Assembly: GCA_030411725.1 (NCBI GenBank)
Contig: MU839829.1
Location: forward strand, 2,531,913-2,595,912
Direction of reading: 5' to 3'
DNA length: 64,000 nucleotides
From: Echria macrotheca
Taxonomy: Eukaryota; Ascomycota; Sordariomycetes; Sordariales; Schizotheciaceae
In this document: piece by piece, positions 35,187 to 46,917 of the stretch
Layout of the letters: every line of letters starts with the position of its first letter
Numbering within the stretch: position 1 is the stretch's first letter
The notes under the pieces: model-generated
Seen by the model: only the letters and a program-made list of their open reading frames with translations
The model's database searches: none
Told to the model about the DNA's origin: nothing
Made by a program: the position numbers and the translations under genes

Positions 35187-36781
35187 ACCCGACGACGTAA
35201 CCTCGAGTTCAAAAGTTAGATTTCTTGCATAAACATTTCAAGGCGCTGGTGTTTCGTGGTCGGATATAGTAAAAATAGTAAAGTTCACGGACAGTTTGCA
35301 GATCACTTGATCCGCAGAAGGAAAACAGAAAAAATGCCCGGCATGAAACCCGATCTGAGTGGCTAGAAGCTGTCCTGAAGATCTCTCTCGTGTTGTTCTC
35401 CTCAGGCACATGTCTTCAGTGTGATGCACGCAACCGAAGAGTCTGACGTCTTGGTGAGTCTCGCTGGAGCACTTGCAGTCGGTGACCGGGATGGAACTCT
35501 GGGGTCCGGCTTGTTGTTTAAGGCAAGCGACAGAGCTACCCTTGCGGAACCCGAAGCTTCTTGCGGTGAGCTGTTATTAGTCCAAGGATCCATGGCAGAC
35601 AGTTTGGTGGTCTATTAGACGTTGGGAGTCATGTTCAGAACCAGGGGCTCGGTTGAGCTCTGTCGGGTAGCCACAGCGTCTCTGTCTGAACCAGGGACGC
35701 TGGAGAACTTGGCCGATTTCAGATGAAGCACGCTTAGTGCTGGGGCCGAAGCAAACGAGTTCTTGGTGACGAGCAGAATTCCGTGGAAGCTCAATTCCGT
35801 GCAAGCTCGGGTTTCCGGATCGGTTATGCAGGGGCCCATAACCTTTCAACGTGGATTTCTTGACAAGGGGCGCGTCGTAGAATGTGTAGTGTATAACTGG
35901 ACAGAAGCCATCGTCTGAACCACTAAAAGTTAGTTGGGACGCAGGGGCAAGTAGCGTGGTGGTGACGATAGTAACCCAGCAGCCCGGAAGCTTCGAGTTC
36001 TGATGAGCCGAGACCAACTGGACGAGTTGGAACCGTGGCATTCGGGATCGGTTCTGAAGCGCCGGTTTAACGAATGTGACTTGGTGAATGATCGCCGTCA
36101 TGGATTAAGCTGCACGAGGAATTCCCCGGTGACAGCAGAAACCGGGGATTGGAGGATGGACGTGTTTGTGATCGTGCGGTTTTGTTGATGATTTGGTTGA
36201 CGTGAAACTGCAGCAGTTCATGCGCTCCTGCCCCCCTCTGACGGCATGATACATCTTGGTCCTGCACAAGCACCTGCGCGACGAGGTCGCCCCCTTATCC
36301 AAGTGTATTGAAAGAAAGAGAGTCCGTCTGGTGGCAGCAAAAGTGAAATGGGGATGATTGATACGGACCGGTTCGCTCAGCTCGGGAGGGAGGACGGGCG
36401 GAAAAAAAGGCAAACGGCATAAAGATAAAAGGTGGAAGCGGGAGCATCTGTTTGCAGTTGATTGAGAGCGCTGTCGAGCCGGCTTTGGGCAGCTGTTACA
36501 GGCGGGAGAGCTTGGGCCCCAGGCAGGCCTTTAATTAGTAACGGCTGGGATGACCTGTCAGCCACACAGCGACAGAACAGGCTCGGCGCCGGCTGTCGAC
36601 GCTGGGGGGGCCAGGGCGGCATATTATTGGCCTGATGGACCAGCTCGCGATCAAGCAAGATACGTAATGCCGGCCTCCAACCTGTTACCCGCAACTTTCA
36701 TTTTCTGACACCGCACCCATTCTGTCGCCCTCGACTATCGAGCCGTCGCCAACTTCGCCAACATCCTCCCCCGCAGCCGCC
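35187..36781. other. Intergenic region before the RhoGAP gene
   Basis: Both strands carry only short frames with no recognisable motif. A local duplication of caattccgtg(g/c)aagctc occurs near 35790-35815. No RNA gene seen. Confidence 0.5.
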
Positions 36782-39372
36782 ATGTCGCTGGGAGACGGTG
36801 CTGCCCCGGAAAACGGGGTGTCGACGGCGGGGAACCTGGGCCTGACAGACTCGTCAATGGCGCATTCCGACGACCATGTGCGCGATGTTCTGAGCTCCGA
36901 GGTGCGTCTCTTCAATGGCTCGGTCCCGTACTCTTGCTGACTGGCCGGTCGCGTGCAGATTGGCATCTCGGCCATGCTCAATCGTCTCAAGCAGAGCATT
37001 GCTTCAGCCAAGGTTCGTTTCGTCTTTTTTTCGAAGGGTGTCTCGTGCTGGGAAGCTGACTCGCTGGGTGCGCAGGAGTTCGCTCTTTTTCTCAAGAAAC
37101 GGTCGTCGCTGGAGGAGGAACACGCCAATGGACTCAAGAAGCTGTGTAGGATGTCGCAGGAGAACATGCAGCGGGGTGAGCACAGGGCCGGTTCCTTCGC
37201 AAAGGCGTACGAAGAGATGATGGCCATCCACGAGCGCATGGCCGACAACGGACTACAATTCGCCATGTCGCTACATCAGATGACGGACGACCTGTTGGAG
37301 CTGGCGGCGATTGCCGAGAAGTCGAGGAAGGGATGGAAGCAGAACGGACTGGTTGCCGAGCAGCGTGTGGCCGAGCTCGAAAACGCAATGCGCAAGTCAA
37401 AGAACAAATACGACGCCCTGGCCGAGGAATACGACCGCGCGCGCACTGGCGATACCGGCCGGCAAGGCGGAAAGATGTTTGGAATTCGCGGCCCTAAGTC
37501 GGCGGCGCAACACGAGGAGGACCTGCTCCGGAAGACGCAGGCCGCTGACCAGGACTACCAGAGCAAGGTCCAGACCGTCCAGACGGAGCGCGGCGAGCTT
37601 CTCTCCAAGACGCGGCCCGAAACCGTGAAGGCGCTCCAGGATATCACAAGGGAGTGCGATTCGGGCGTGGTGCTTCAGATGCAAAAATTTGGTAGGAATC
37701 AAAGCTCTCAGTGAGGACAGACGGTGCTAACGATATCCAGCCTCCTTCAACGAGAAACTGCTTCTCAGTAATGGCCTCAGCATCAGTCCGCTTAAGAGCT
37801 CGCCTGATGCAAGGAGCCTGCGGGAGTGTGTCCTCGCCATCAACAATGATGCGGACCTGAACGATTACATTGGCAGCTACTACCCCAGAATGCCACCCAA
37901 GGGAGCGGAGCCCAAGTACGAGCGCAATCCGGTATGTTGTCTTGTATCGTTGAAGATTCGTAAACCTGACTTTTTCTCGAGATTCTTGATCAGCGCCCCG
38001 CGCCGCTATCATCATACCAGAACCAGCAACCGAGCGGTCTGCCTCCAATTCAACCTCCCCAGCCGCAGATGTTTGGCGGGCCAGGGTCGCGGTCGAGCAC
38101 TTTTATGGACACACCTATGAGCCCGCAGAACAACACTCCCACCACCATGGGTCACCATTACGGGCAGAGCACAAGCTCTATTCCTATGATGACAGGCGGG
38201 GGACGACCAGGGTCCCAACCGCAGCATGAGAGGACATTCAGTCATGGTAGTGCCATGAGCCAGAACGGACCGGGCGGTATGCAGCAGTATGGTGGGCCTC
38301 GGGGACCTCCACCCCATCAAGCTCAGGGTCCCGGCTCGAGGTTCAACGGAGGCGGTGGATACAGTCCGGTGTCGTCACAGGCACCTCCGCAACTCGGAGC
38401 TCTTCCGTTTCAGGCTTCGCAACCACAACCGCCGCCGCAGTCACAGCCGCAGCCGCAGCCACAACTACCCCCAGTGCAAACTCAACAAATAGGTTACGGT
38501 CAGCCTTCTCCTCAGCAGCCCGGTCCTCAACAGCCGGGTCCGGTCTCGAGCCTTGTGCAGCCAGCCCCGTCGGCCGGTCCCGGTCTTCCCGCGAACCCCG
38601 CCCAGGGACGTGGTCCATCCCCTCCAGCACCGCAGATGGCTCCGTCACGACCGGTATTCGGCGTATCCCTGTCGACTCTATATGAGCGCGACGGCCTGGC
38701 CGTCCCAATGGTGGTGTACCAGTGCATCCAGGCGGTGGACCTCTTTGGTCTCGGCGTCGAGGGTATTTACAGGTTGTCGGGCTCTTTACCACACGTGAAC
38801 AAGCTCAAGAATCTTTTCGATACTGGTATGTCTTTTTTATCCTCAGCTTGAATCCCGACCATCTAACGTTAGATGATTGGATAGATTCAACCTCGAGTAA
38901 CCTCGACTTCCGCAACCCCGAAAAATTCTTTCACGACGTCAACAGCGTCGCCGGTCTGCTGAAGCAATTCTTCCGCGACCTGCCGGACCCGCTACTAACC
39001 AAGGAGCACTACTCGGCCTTTATCGAAGCAGCCAGTACGTTTTTTTGTCTCTGTCTCTCCCCATCAAATAATACTAACAAAAGACAAAAAGAAAACGAAG
39101 ACGACGTGGTGCGCCGCGACTCCCTCCACGCCATAATCAACTCCCTCCCCGACCCAAACTACGCCACGCTCCGCGCCTTGACGCTCCATCTTTTCAGGGT
39201 CATGGACAACTCGGGCACGAACCGCATGAGCTCGCAGAACCTGGCCATTGTCTTTGGCCCGACGCTGATGGGCACCGCGCCGGGGTCGAATATCTCGGAT
39301 GCCGGCTGGCAGGTTCGGGTTGTTGATACGATTCTGCAGAATACGTATCAGATTTTTGATGATGATGATTAA
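36782..39372 (+). CDS. RGD1: F-BAR RhoGAP (Rgd1-type)
   Basis: Seven exons: 36782-36901, 36959-37012, 37076-37691, 37741-37931, 37994-38825, 38885-39034 and 39092-39372. They give 747 residues in phase. An F-BAR coiled-coil module spans about 40-330 (EFALFLKKRSSLEEEHANGL, then RRDSL-free helices through AINNDADLNDYIGSYYP). A Pro/Gln/Gly-rich disordered linker follows (about 335-540). The RhoGAP domain at about 545-745 has the arginine finger R587 in GIYRLSGS, the KQFFRDLPDPLLT helix and NLAIVFGPTLMG. Yeast Rgd1 acts on Rho3/Rho4 at growth sites, binding phosphoinositides through F-BAR. A similar role in tip growth and septation is inferred. The acceptor at 39091 was chosen over a nearer AG at 39084 because only it keeps the frame. 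Confidence 0.92.
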
Positions 39373-40138
39373 TTTTTTTTCATGGTTCCCTTTTTTTTTT
39401 TTGTTTGTGTTTTAGTTTGTTGGGTATCGGGTGTGTAAGGCAGAGGGAAAGGGAGGGAGGGGCGGGTGGTAATATCTTGGGGGTAAGGGGAGGGGGTAGG
39501 CGGTTAGGGTGTGGGGGTTGGATGGAGAACGGGTGGGAGGTCTTTGAAATATGCTGTATTGTTGTTGTTGTGTTTGTGTGGCGAAGAGAAGGAGAGAGTG
39601 CGGAATATAAAAAGTAGGAGGAGCGTGAGAAGAGAAGAGATGGTTTAAACGAGAAGTGTAAAACTGAAGAGACCACATCAGTGTCGGGATGGTTCGTCTG
39701 TTTTTCTTTGACTGTGCTTGACTGTGCTATGCAACAGTTTGGTAGGCAAATGGTGAATCATAGTCTTACCAGCAAAGACATGGCAATGTCTGTCCTCTAT
39801 ACAGACCAGGGTGATCCAGTTCATATGATCGAGACCAACAAACAGGCTTGGACAGGCCGGCGCCTCTTCCTCACAATCTAAACTGATACTGGCCGATTTA
39901 TACACGGCCAGGTCACTGCCCAGACAGACGTCTAAAAGCAACGTTTCATGCTCATTCACCTGTGTCTATTCTACCTCCCCCCTTTTAGAGACGTACCCAT
40001 GTGAATGAATGGCTCAAGAGACATCCGGAAACAGGTAAGCCACCCACCCTATCCGGGACCAAAACATCTATCGAGATCCATGACTTAGCCATCCATAAAA
40101 AGTTCGTAAGGTGTTCCTCCCCATCATTGTCCCAGTGA
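39373..40138. other. Convergent intergenic region
   Basis: 3' flanks of the RhoGAP gene and the Arb2 gene. G-rich sequence (39440-39540) and T-runs occur; no gene seen. Confidence 0.5.
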
Positions 40139-41523
40139 CTAAGACGAGCCACCCCAGCTCCCCAGCTCCTCCCTCGACTTCAAATCCTCCTCAAACCGCT
40201 CCTGAAGCCTCGCATACTCCGCCGGCGAAGTTTTGTCCTGCCCAACGACCTCCCACTCCTCGTTCAGATAGGAATCCCCGTCGCGCGCGACCTTCTCTAT
40301 CCACTTTACGTAGGCAGGCATCGCCTCGAGCGCCATCATCTCCTCCATCGGACACTGGTCGCCGGCGCTGTAGACGGGACATCCGAACCCATGATACGTC
40401 GTGAGAGCGGGGTTACCTCTGGGACCGGCGAGGAGTGTGTCTAGCGGTCTTTGGGATGTGATGTATGCTCTTGCGCGCTTTGACATAATTAGTTTCGAAT
40501 TACCTTAGAGAGGAGCAGACGTGACGGAAAAACATACCTCCTTCAGAAACCGTCGAAGATACTCGCTCTTGATCCCCGAGGCATCAAAATACCCGCCCAG
40601 GATAACCAGCGAGCTCAACAGCCCACCCAACTTCCCACCACCTTGCTCCCACACCTTGTCATCATCAAGATACGCCTCAACCAACCCCACCGCGTCCCCG
40701 AGGGCAATGACATGCACCTTCTTCCTCCCCCCGACTTCCGGCGCGACGACCTCCTCAAAGACATACCGCACATGCTCCGCCTCCGTCCGATTTCCCGGGA
40801 CTGTATTCAAGAGCTCGTCATGCTCCCGACTCTCATGCACCGCGCTGGCCCTCGGAATCCGATGGCGGTCCGTCTGCGTCAGCGACCGCTTGCCCTCTGG
40901 CCACCACCACAGCTCGCCCGGGTTCGCGAGGACAACACCCGGCTTTGACAAAGAGTCGGAGTCGGAGGAGGCCGCGGGGACGAGTAGCGTGCGGACCAGA
41001 GGAACTAAGGAGCCATAGTCGATGCCGAAGTTGTTGAGGGCGTACTGTGACAGCACGCCTAGGGGGCGGGAGGTGCTCCCGATGATGACCACGACGTGGG
41101 ACGCGGTCTCGAGCATTGGTGTACTCAGGATGCGCACGTGCGGAGAGGAGAGAGGGGCGCCGAGGGGGAGGCGGAGGGGGGTCAGGTCGAGCTCGCAGAG
41201 GCGGTTGTAGATGATGGTGCTGACGGCTTCTGCGGGCATGGTTAGCGGTGTTGGGTAAGGGATGGGGATGGAAGGGAGACAAACCGTCGAAGGCGAAGGC
41301 GCGGCGATCATTCCAGCGCATGTTCTTCTTGGCGTAGTAGTTGAAGCGCGCTTTGGGGTTTTCAATGGAGCGGATTTGGTCATCTTCGTTGATGAAGTAG
41401 CTGAGGTAGATAGACGGGTTAGCTTTCTGAATAGCACTGAAGAAGGGAGACGAACCCGAGTTGCTTGAGATCCGAGGGGTAGTCGGGGTCGGCCGGGAGG
41501 CCGGACCAGCGACGGCGGAACAT
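40139..41523 (-). CDS. Arb2-domain protein
   Basis: Four exons on the minus strand: 41523-41456, 41400-41285, 41229-40538 and 40477-40139, with introns of 55, 55 and 60 nt and exact phase. The protein has 404 residues. The N-terminus MFRRRWSGLPADPDYPSDLKQLGYFIN leads into the Arb2 fold. Characteristic pieces are the hydrophobic HVVVIIGST strand, NPGELWWWPEGKRSLT, a NRTEAEHVRYVFEEV helix and KVHVIALGDAVGLVEAYL, where the AxGDaxG stretch resembles an alpha/beta-hydrolase elbow with the serine replaced. The GGYFDASGIKS region is followed by RPLDTLLAGPRGNP. S. pombe Arb2 binds Argonaute in siRNA-directed heterochromatin, and Arb2 domains also occur at the C-terminus of Hda1-type deacetylases. A role in chromatin or RNA silencing is therefore possible but not shown here. 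Confidence 0.82.
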
Positions 41524-42409
41524 GATGGCGATGTAATGAGTGAGAAACCTGTGGTTAATGGGGAGAGTGGAAGGGAAAGGGATGAGTGAAAAGAGAGACT
41601 GGCAAAGTAAGACAAGCCGGTGGTCTCGACTTGGGTGACTGAAGGTAGAGAAGTGAAAGGGCTGAGGGAAGAATTTATGATGAAGCAGATCACCCAGTGG
41701 TGGTTAGGTTGCTCAAGGAAGGAGGTAGGAGAGTGAGAAGATGGGATGGAAGCCGATGGCGCCTGTGGAAGAGAGGGCTACGCCTGCCCGTGGATTGCTT
41801 GTGGGAGATGTTTAGGAAGCAAGCTTCCCACACAATCACCCCATCTTCAAGGTCCGGGGAAGAGGTTTGCTGTGTTACCGGGCTCATAATGGTCCTGCCT
41901 ATATGCGCGATCTGGGTTGGGTGGCCGGCCTGGGTTGGCTTTTCCTTTTTGTTTCTCGGCAAGAACATCGCTTTCAACTAGGACTGGTATGTCACCTCGA
42001 GTATCGAGGGCTCTCCACGCATCGGGCGTGTCCCTGGCTTGCGTGGACCGAGGTCTTGCGCTCGCTGCTATGGCCACAACTGCCGCCTTTTCACAGGAGG
42101 GTAAAGACGTGAGCTCGCAAGCAATTCTATAGCCCGATTAGACATTTCTATGCGAACATATGGCAGGAAAACGTGTACTGTCCCTTGATCCGAATATCTG
42201 GACGGGTTTGACGAAAACACCATGGCAAACAGGCAAAAACATCACGACATGGATGGGCTTGTGGACACGCAAACGCTGTGACAGCGACAGCCAAACAGGC
42301 ATCTCACAGCTCAGTCAAACTACAGATGGAACGTCTGCCCATGAATAAAACCCAAGAATTTCTTCTTCACATCCCGGGCAAGCCCAGGATTGCAATGAAA
42401 AAATAGAGG
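41524..42409. other. Region between the Arb2 gene and U2
   Basis: Upstream flank of the Arb2 gene and the 3' flank of U2. The only structured element noted is the hairpin at 42371-42390. No coding exon supported. Confidence 0.5.
42371..42390 (-). other. Hairpin just downstream of U2, copy of its stem-loop III core
   Basis: Read in the U2 direction this is atcctgggcttgcccgggat, able to fold into a near-perfect stem with a small loop. Its core GGGCUUGCCC is the same as stem-loop III inside U2 (about 42462-42473). It lies roughly 20-40 nt past the predicted mature 3' end. It could be a 3'-end processing signal or part of a longer U2. Confidence 0.5.
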
Positions 42410-42598
42410 TTCGCGTCGCCTGGAGGCAGTGTAATACCAGGGACACTGTGGGAGACGACCATGGGCAAGCCCAGAGGGAAGTCTCCCGAAGGACAAAAAT
42501 TAGTATAATCACGATTCTACTCCGTAGAGTAGTTTCAGAGATTAAACTGAAAAGAACAGATACTACACTTGATCTAAGCCAAAAGGCAAAGAGAGCTA
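42410..42598 (-). ncRNA. U2: U2 spliceosomal snRNA
   Basis: The minus strand carries the unmistakable U2 core: ccttttggcttagatcaagt followed by GTAGTATCTG (branch-site recognition GUAGUA, plus coordinates 42561-42566) and TTCTTTTCAGTTTAATCTC. Stem-loop IIa (ctactctacggagtag) follows. An Sm-type site ctaatttttg is at 42494-42503. Stem-loop III has a gggcttgccc core. Stem-loop IV, cctggtattacactgcctccagg (42419-42441), is almost the vertebrate sequence. About 190 nt fits filamentous-fungal U2. The ends are estimates: the 5' end is placed about 12 nt before gcctttt and the 3' end just past stem-loop IV. The RNA base-pairs with intron branch sites in the spliceosome, here the CTAAC/CTGAC sites of the neighbouring genes. 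It is divergent from MRP2. Confidence 0.95.
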
Positions 42599-42642
42599 AA
42601 GAGAAAAGAAGAAAACAGGCAAAGGTGCGGTGGGCGGCCGAG

Positions 42643-42650
42643 ATTTTATA
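42643..42650 (-). promoter_or_regulatory. Candidate TATA element of the U2 gene
   Basis: The minus strand reads tataaaat about 45-50 nt upstream of the estimated U2 5' end. The exact U2 start is uncertain by several bases, so the spacing is approximate. Confidence 0.4.
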
Positions 42651-42887
42651 CCCAGCGTAGATGGTCCGTGCACGATCGCAATTTTTCGATTCGGTGGGTC
42701 CGGCGGGTCTGTGGGCAAGCACTGTGGGTCCTTAACCTCAGGCAGGCAGGAAACTGGTGAAGCTAGCGGCGGCAGCGCGGGAAGCGACGACTGACCGATT
42801 GACGGGCAGGAGAGAGAGCCAGATTCGCGCCATCCAAACAGTTTCCCGACTCCGACAAGGCCCGCAGGCGCAACCGAACCGTCAAAG

Positions 42888-43348
42888 ATGGCCATGTTCC
42901 GGGCGAAGAAGCTCGATCTCGGGTGCTATGTCAACATTGGTGTCATCCGCGACCACACGAAGCGCAAGGTCTTCGAGGCCGCTGAGCCAGAAAGGTGCGA
43001 TACTCGGTCCCATTGGCAGCGGACTGCGAGCGAATTGCTGACAGTTTCACTCTTCCTCCTGTAGGCAAGCGCTTCGATACATGATCCGCAACACGACGCT
43101 CCCCCAGCGGACGCGGGCCATGGCCCAGCTCCAGCTCGCCCAGATGCATGCCTACACGCGGCCGACGCAGATCCGGAACAGGTGTATCATGAGCGGAAAG
43201 ACGAGGGGTATCCTAAGGGATTTCAAGATGTCACGAGTATGTTGGCCCGGAGCAATGGGTGAGGCGGGAACTAACTACTTCATAGTTCCAATTCCGTATA
43301 AATGCCCTTCAAGGCAACATTCCAGGCGTCAAGAAGGCGAGTTGGTAA
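42888..43348 (+). CDS. MRP2: Mitochondrial small-subunit ribosomal protein uS14m (MRP2)
   Basis: Three exons: 42888-42994, 43065-43236 and 43286-43348, with introns of 70 and 49 nt (the second has ACTAAC and ATAG). They give 113 residues. The sequence MAMFRAKKLDLGCYVNIGV, then the uS14 core RYMIRNTTLPQRTRAMAQLQL, and the end IRNRCIMSGKTRGILRDFKMSRFQFR...LQGNIPGVKKASW match bacterial S14 and yeast Mrp2. The RCxxxGKxRG block is typical of the zinc-free form. It is a component of the mitoribosome small-subunit head. A second in-frame ATG lies two codons on. It is divergent from U2 and convergent with lipoyl synthase. Confidence 0.93.
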
Positions 43349-43606
43349 ACTTATGTCTGGAAGAAGTCGGACGGGAAGATTGGGGCGAGCTACAGCTTAA
43401 GGTTTACTTCAAAGAGTTGGACCTGTTACGATATTCAGGACAGGTCAGGAAGATGAGCCCAAGACGCCTTGCCTTCCATGTACAATTTGTTACAATATTT
43501 ATGTAAAACTCTGTCTCAACGCCGTTCCTTTTCCCATGCGACTCAGCCTTGCCATCTATAAGTGTGTGAACACCGTGCCTGTTGTGTTGAAACCCTTCTC
43601 TACATT

Positions 43607-44910
43607 TTACAAAGTTTTGTTCCCCAGTTCGTCGGCCGCAAGAGCTTCGCCTATACTCTTGGTATCCATTGGCTTCTGCCCTGCCCGCTTCCGTAGGACG
43701 TTCTCAATAAACACCTCACCGGCCTTGTAGGATGACCGAACCAACGGGCCGCTGGCGCAGTAGAGGAATCCCATGTCAAGAGCGCGCTGCCTCCACAGCT
43801 CAAACTCGTCGGGCGTAACATACTTCTCCACTTTGAGATGGCGCTTGGTGGGACGCATATACTGACCAAAAGTCACGATATCAACGTCGACCTTTCTCAG
43901 TTCTGCAAGGAGTCAGCAATTTGTCGCGTCAAAATTCCGGGATTCTCACCTCTCAGCGCCTCCCAGAGTTCCTCCTCCTGCTCGCCCAGACCCAGCATGA
44001 TGCTGGTCTTCGTAATGATCCCCTTTTTGCCCCTCACCGCCTTGACATGCTCGAGCACCTTGAGACTCTGTCGGAAGGTCGCCCTCCTATCTCTGACATA
44101 CGGCGTCAAGTTCTCGACCGTCTCGACGTTGTGCGCATACACATCCAGTCCGCTCTCGGCCACCACCTTGACCATATCCAGATCGCCGGCAAAGTCTCCC
44201 GTGAGCGCCTCAACCAGCAGCGTTGGCTTCTTCTGCTTGATCCGCCGGATCGTCTCGGCAAAGTGGTGCGCGCCGCCGTCGGCAAGATCATCTCGGTCGA
44301 CACTCGTGAGGACGACATAGCCCAGTCCCCAGCGCGCCAGCGCCTCGGCTGTGTTTTCTGGTTCATGTGGGTCCAGCGGCGCGGGCGCCCGGCTCGTCTT
44401 GACGCTGCAGAAGCGGCAGCCACGTGTGCACGTGTCGCCCATGAGCATGATGGTGGCCGTCGCGGCCGCCTTGTTGGAGCCGCCCCAGCACTCGCCGATG
44501 TTGGGGCAGCGCGCCTCTTCGCACACCGTATGGAGGTTAAGACCGCGTAGGTCGGCTTTTATCTTGGCGAAGTTTGGGTTGCTCCCCGCTGAGGGAATGG
44601 GTGTCTTGAGCCATTCCGGTAGGCGTGTGATGGTGCGCTTGCGGCCGGCTGGCCCGACCTCGGCGGTGCGTAGACTATAAGCGTCGCTCGGGGCGAGGGG
44701 GTTGGCAGGGGATGAGGTAGGGAGGAAGTCGGAGAAGGGAGCGACGGTGGTGTCTTTGAAGTAGGTCGGTCGGGGCTTGCTGGCGGATGGACCGGACGCG
44801 GGCTCGGGAGCCGTGGGGATGGTGGCGTATGAACGGCTGCAGACCGCCGCGCGGGCAAGCGACTGCCGGAGCGGCGCCTGGATCCGATGGATCGGCACGG
44901 TTGAGGCCAT
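43607..44910 (-). CDS. LIP5: Lipoyl synthase, mitochondrial
   Basis: Two exons (44910-43950 and 43902-43607) flank a 47-nt intron (GTGAGA...TGCAG) and give 418 residues. The basic N-terminus (RIQAPLRQSLARAAVCSRSY) is a mitochondrial presequence. The auxiliary cluster motif CEEARCPNIGEC (CX4CX5C) and the radical-SAM motif CTRGCRFC (CX3CX2C) are both intact, and the third-cluster serine is in VRSSYKAGE near the end. VDIVTFGQYMRPTKRH is typical of LipA. The enzyme inserts two sulfur atoms into protein-bound octanoyl groups to make lipoyl cofactor for pyruvate and 2-oxoglutarate dehydrogenases and the glycine cleavage system. The splice rebuilds EALRELRKVDVDIV, confirming the intron. Confidence 0.96.
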
Positions 44911-46093
44911 GATGTCTGATGAGAAGAAGTCCGGGGCCTCGGCGTGCGGGATCGCTCGGTGGATTCAGGCGGAGGTCAGCAATGGCAGACCCGGGCTTCG
45001 CTGGAGAACAAAAATCCGTGCCGAGCCGGCGGCTTTCTTTTACGCATTATGTAAGCCGCAAGCAACCGACCCTCCCAAGCCTCCCTACCATAACGTCACC
45101 GGGCCCCGAATACGCTGTAATCCGGGCTCTTCTTTACAAGGCAATCTATAGAATCTCGGTTACTGAATAGTCCTGATCTAGGATAATATCCAGTGACGTT
45201 GAAACAACCCGGCACGCTTCGTACAGCCGAACTTTTGCTGGCGATGAAACGACGCTCAAACGGGCATCTATCCCGACTTCAAAATAGCAAAAAGGGCGCG
45301 GATGGGGTCAATGATAAGGGTGTTCGTTCGGGAAGCTGACCAACAAAGAACAGGTGAATGAAGTCGATCGAGCGACAAAACGGGCCACTCAATCTCAAAG
45401 CAAGCAGGTCGAGTTTGCTGTGGCTGGTGGCGATTGGCTCCCCTGCGGCACGGCCACACCAGCTGACGACATTGGCGTCCCAAGGAAGGCGGTTGACGCA
45501 GCTGGAATGCCTGAGCTTGCGTCAGTCCGTCCGGCTCCCAGCGGATCGGGCTGCGATGCGAATATGTACACGCAGCAGCTGTTCTCTCAAACTGAGTGGA
45601 AGCCAGTTCTCCAGAAAGATTTTGGCGATTTAAGCATGCATTTGAGTTCCGGCGCAGCGGCACCGTCTCATAGCCAACGATGTTGCTTGACTCTTGGATG
45701 GTTGGTGGGGATGAACGGTCTACTGTGAAGAGTGGAATTAACAGTTTCCCGCCATTCCGGCTAGTAGTTCTGTTAGCGCCATTCCTGGCTGAGCTCAGCC
45801 ACATGCATTGTTTTTAGCACGTTGGCCCACCCCAAATTCCCTGGACCACCGGGGTTCCCTGATCTCGTTTCGGCTGCGCTCTCGCCTCCGCAAAACCGTC
45901 TCACAACACCTCTCACCTTGCCAACCTCCCGCTCTTCCAACTGCTTCTCTCGACCTTCTCCCGCAAACCCATCTCTGCCCGCATCGTCGAAACTCAGCGA
46001 AAAATCCCGTATTGAATCCGCGCGCTCGATCTCGATTGCCTCGCCGATAATTCGACTCTCGTCAGTCGTCAGCAGATCAGAACCAGTCTCAAA
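44911..46093. other. Divergent promoter region between LIP5 and SNC1
   Basis: No exon or RNA gene supported. A CT-rich leader (45880-45970) precedes the SNARE gene start. Confidence 0.5.
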
Positions 46094-46917
46094 ATGTCTG
46101 CCGGCCAAGAACCGTACGACCCCTACATCCCCAGCGGCGGCGGGGCGCCTCAGGGCGGTGCTGCTGGAAACACTAGAACACAGGCGCTTCAAGCGGTAAG
46201 TTTTCACGGACTGAGCGATGCTTCTTTTGCTTGATTCGGTCCGCGGGTTGCTTGTGAATGCGCGATTCGGAGAGCGTGGATGCGGGCCACATGACGACGC
46301 CTCCGCCGGTTCCGACGACCACGTATCCTCTATCGACGACCACGATATCGATCGCATCCTCGACTCCGTGCGACACAAAATTTCTTACGATGGGACTCCT
46401 GGAATTTGATGGAATGGGTGAACGACGTCAATCGAAGGACGAGACCAACGACCGAAATGGATGGCAGAATGCGCTGCAGTGGATGTCGGCCCATGCGTGT
46501 CCCAGATCTGCCTTCTCGGAGTGTACATGTTGAATTGTGTTGCGTTGCGGCGTGGAATAAATGACGGAATAATTGAGATGCCGTTTGGGAATGAAAGCTA
46601 ACAGACCTTTAGCAAATCGACGACACCGTCGGTGTGATGCGTGACAACATCAACAAGGTCTCTCAACGTGGTGAGCGCCTCGATGCTCTTCAGAACAAGA
46701 CGGACGATCTGGCGGCGTCTGCCCAGGGTTTCCGTCGCGGCGCCAACCGAGTTCGCAAGGCCATGTGGTGGAAGGATATGAAGATGCGTATCTGGCTAGG
46801 CATCGGCATCTCCATCCTTATCATCATCATTGTTGTCCCAGCGGGTAAGTCAGGTAGCCGCATTTTCAGTTACAGTCAGACTAATGCGCAGTAGTCGTTG
46901 CCACAAGGGGAAACTAG
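46094..46917 (+). CDS. SNC1: v-SNARE synaptobrevin/Snc1
   Basis: Three exons: 46094-46195, 46613-46844 and a 26-nt last exon 46892-46917. They give 119 residues. The Pro/Gly-rich N-terminus (EPYDPYIPSGGGAPQGG) is followed by the R-SNARE motif, with the zero-layer arginine at R53 (KVSQRGERLDALQNKTDDL). Then comes AMWWKDMKMR and a single C-terminal membrane anchor (IWLGIGISILIIIIVVPAV) with a short VVATRGN tail. This is a tail-anchored exocytic vesicle SNARE that pairs with plasma-membrane t-SNAREs at the hyphal tip. Intron 1 is 417 nt, unusually long for this window, and falls at the junction of the variable N-terminus and the SNARE motif. Introns 2 and 1 both have AG acceptors preceded by CTAAC/CTAAT. 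Confidence 0.95.

Noticed and set aside
39081..39091. Acceptor AG at 39084 for the last RhoGAP intron
   Set aside because: It would shift the frame. The AG at 39091 restores FIEAAKNEDDVVRRD, the expected RhoGAP sequence.
45773..46378. 201-codon minus-strand frame between LIP5 and SNC1
   Set aside because: Covers the antisense of SNC1 exon 1 and its leader. Ser/Arg-rich with no motif.
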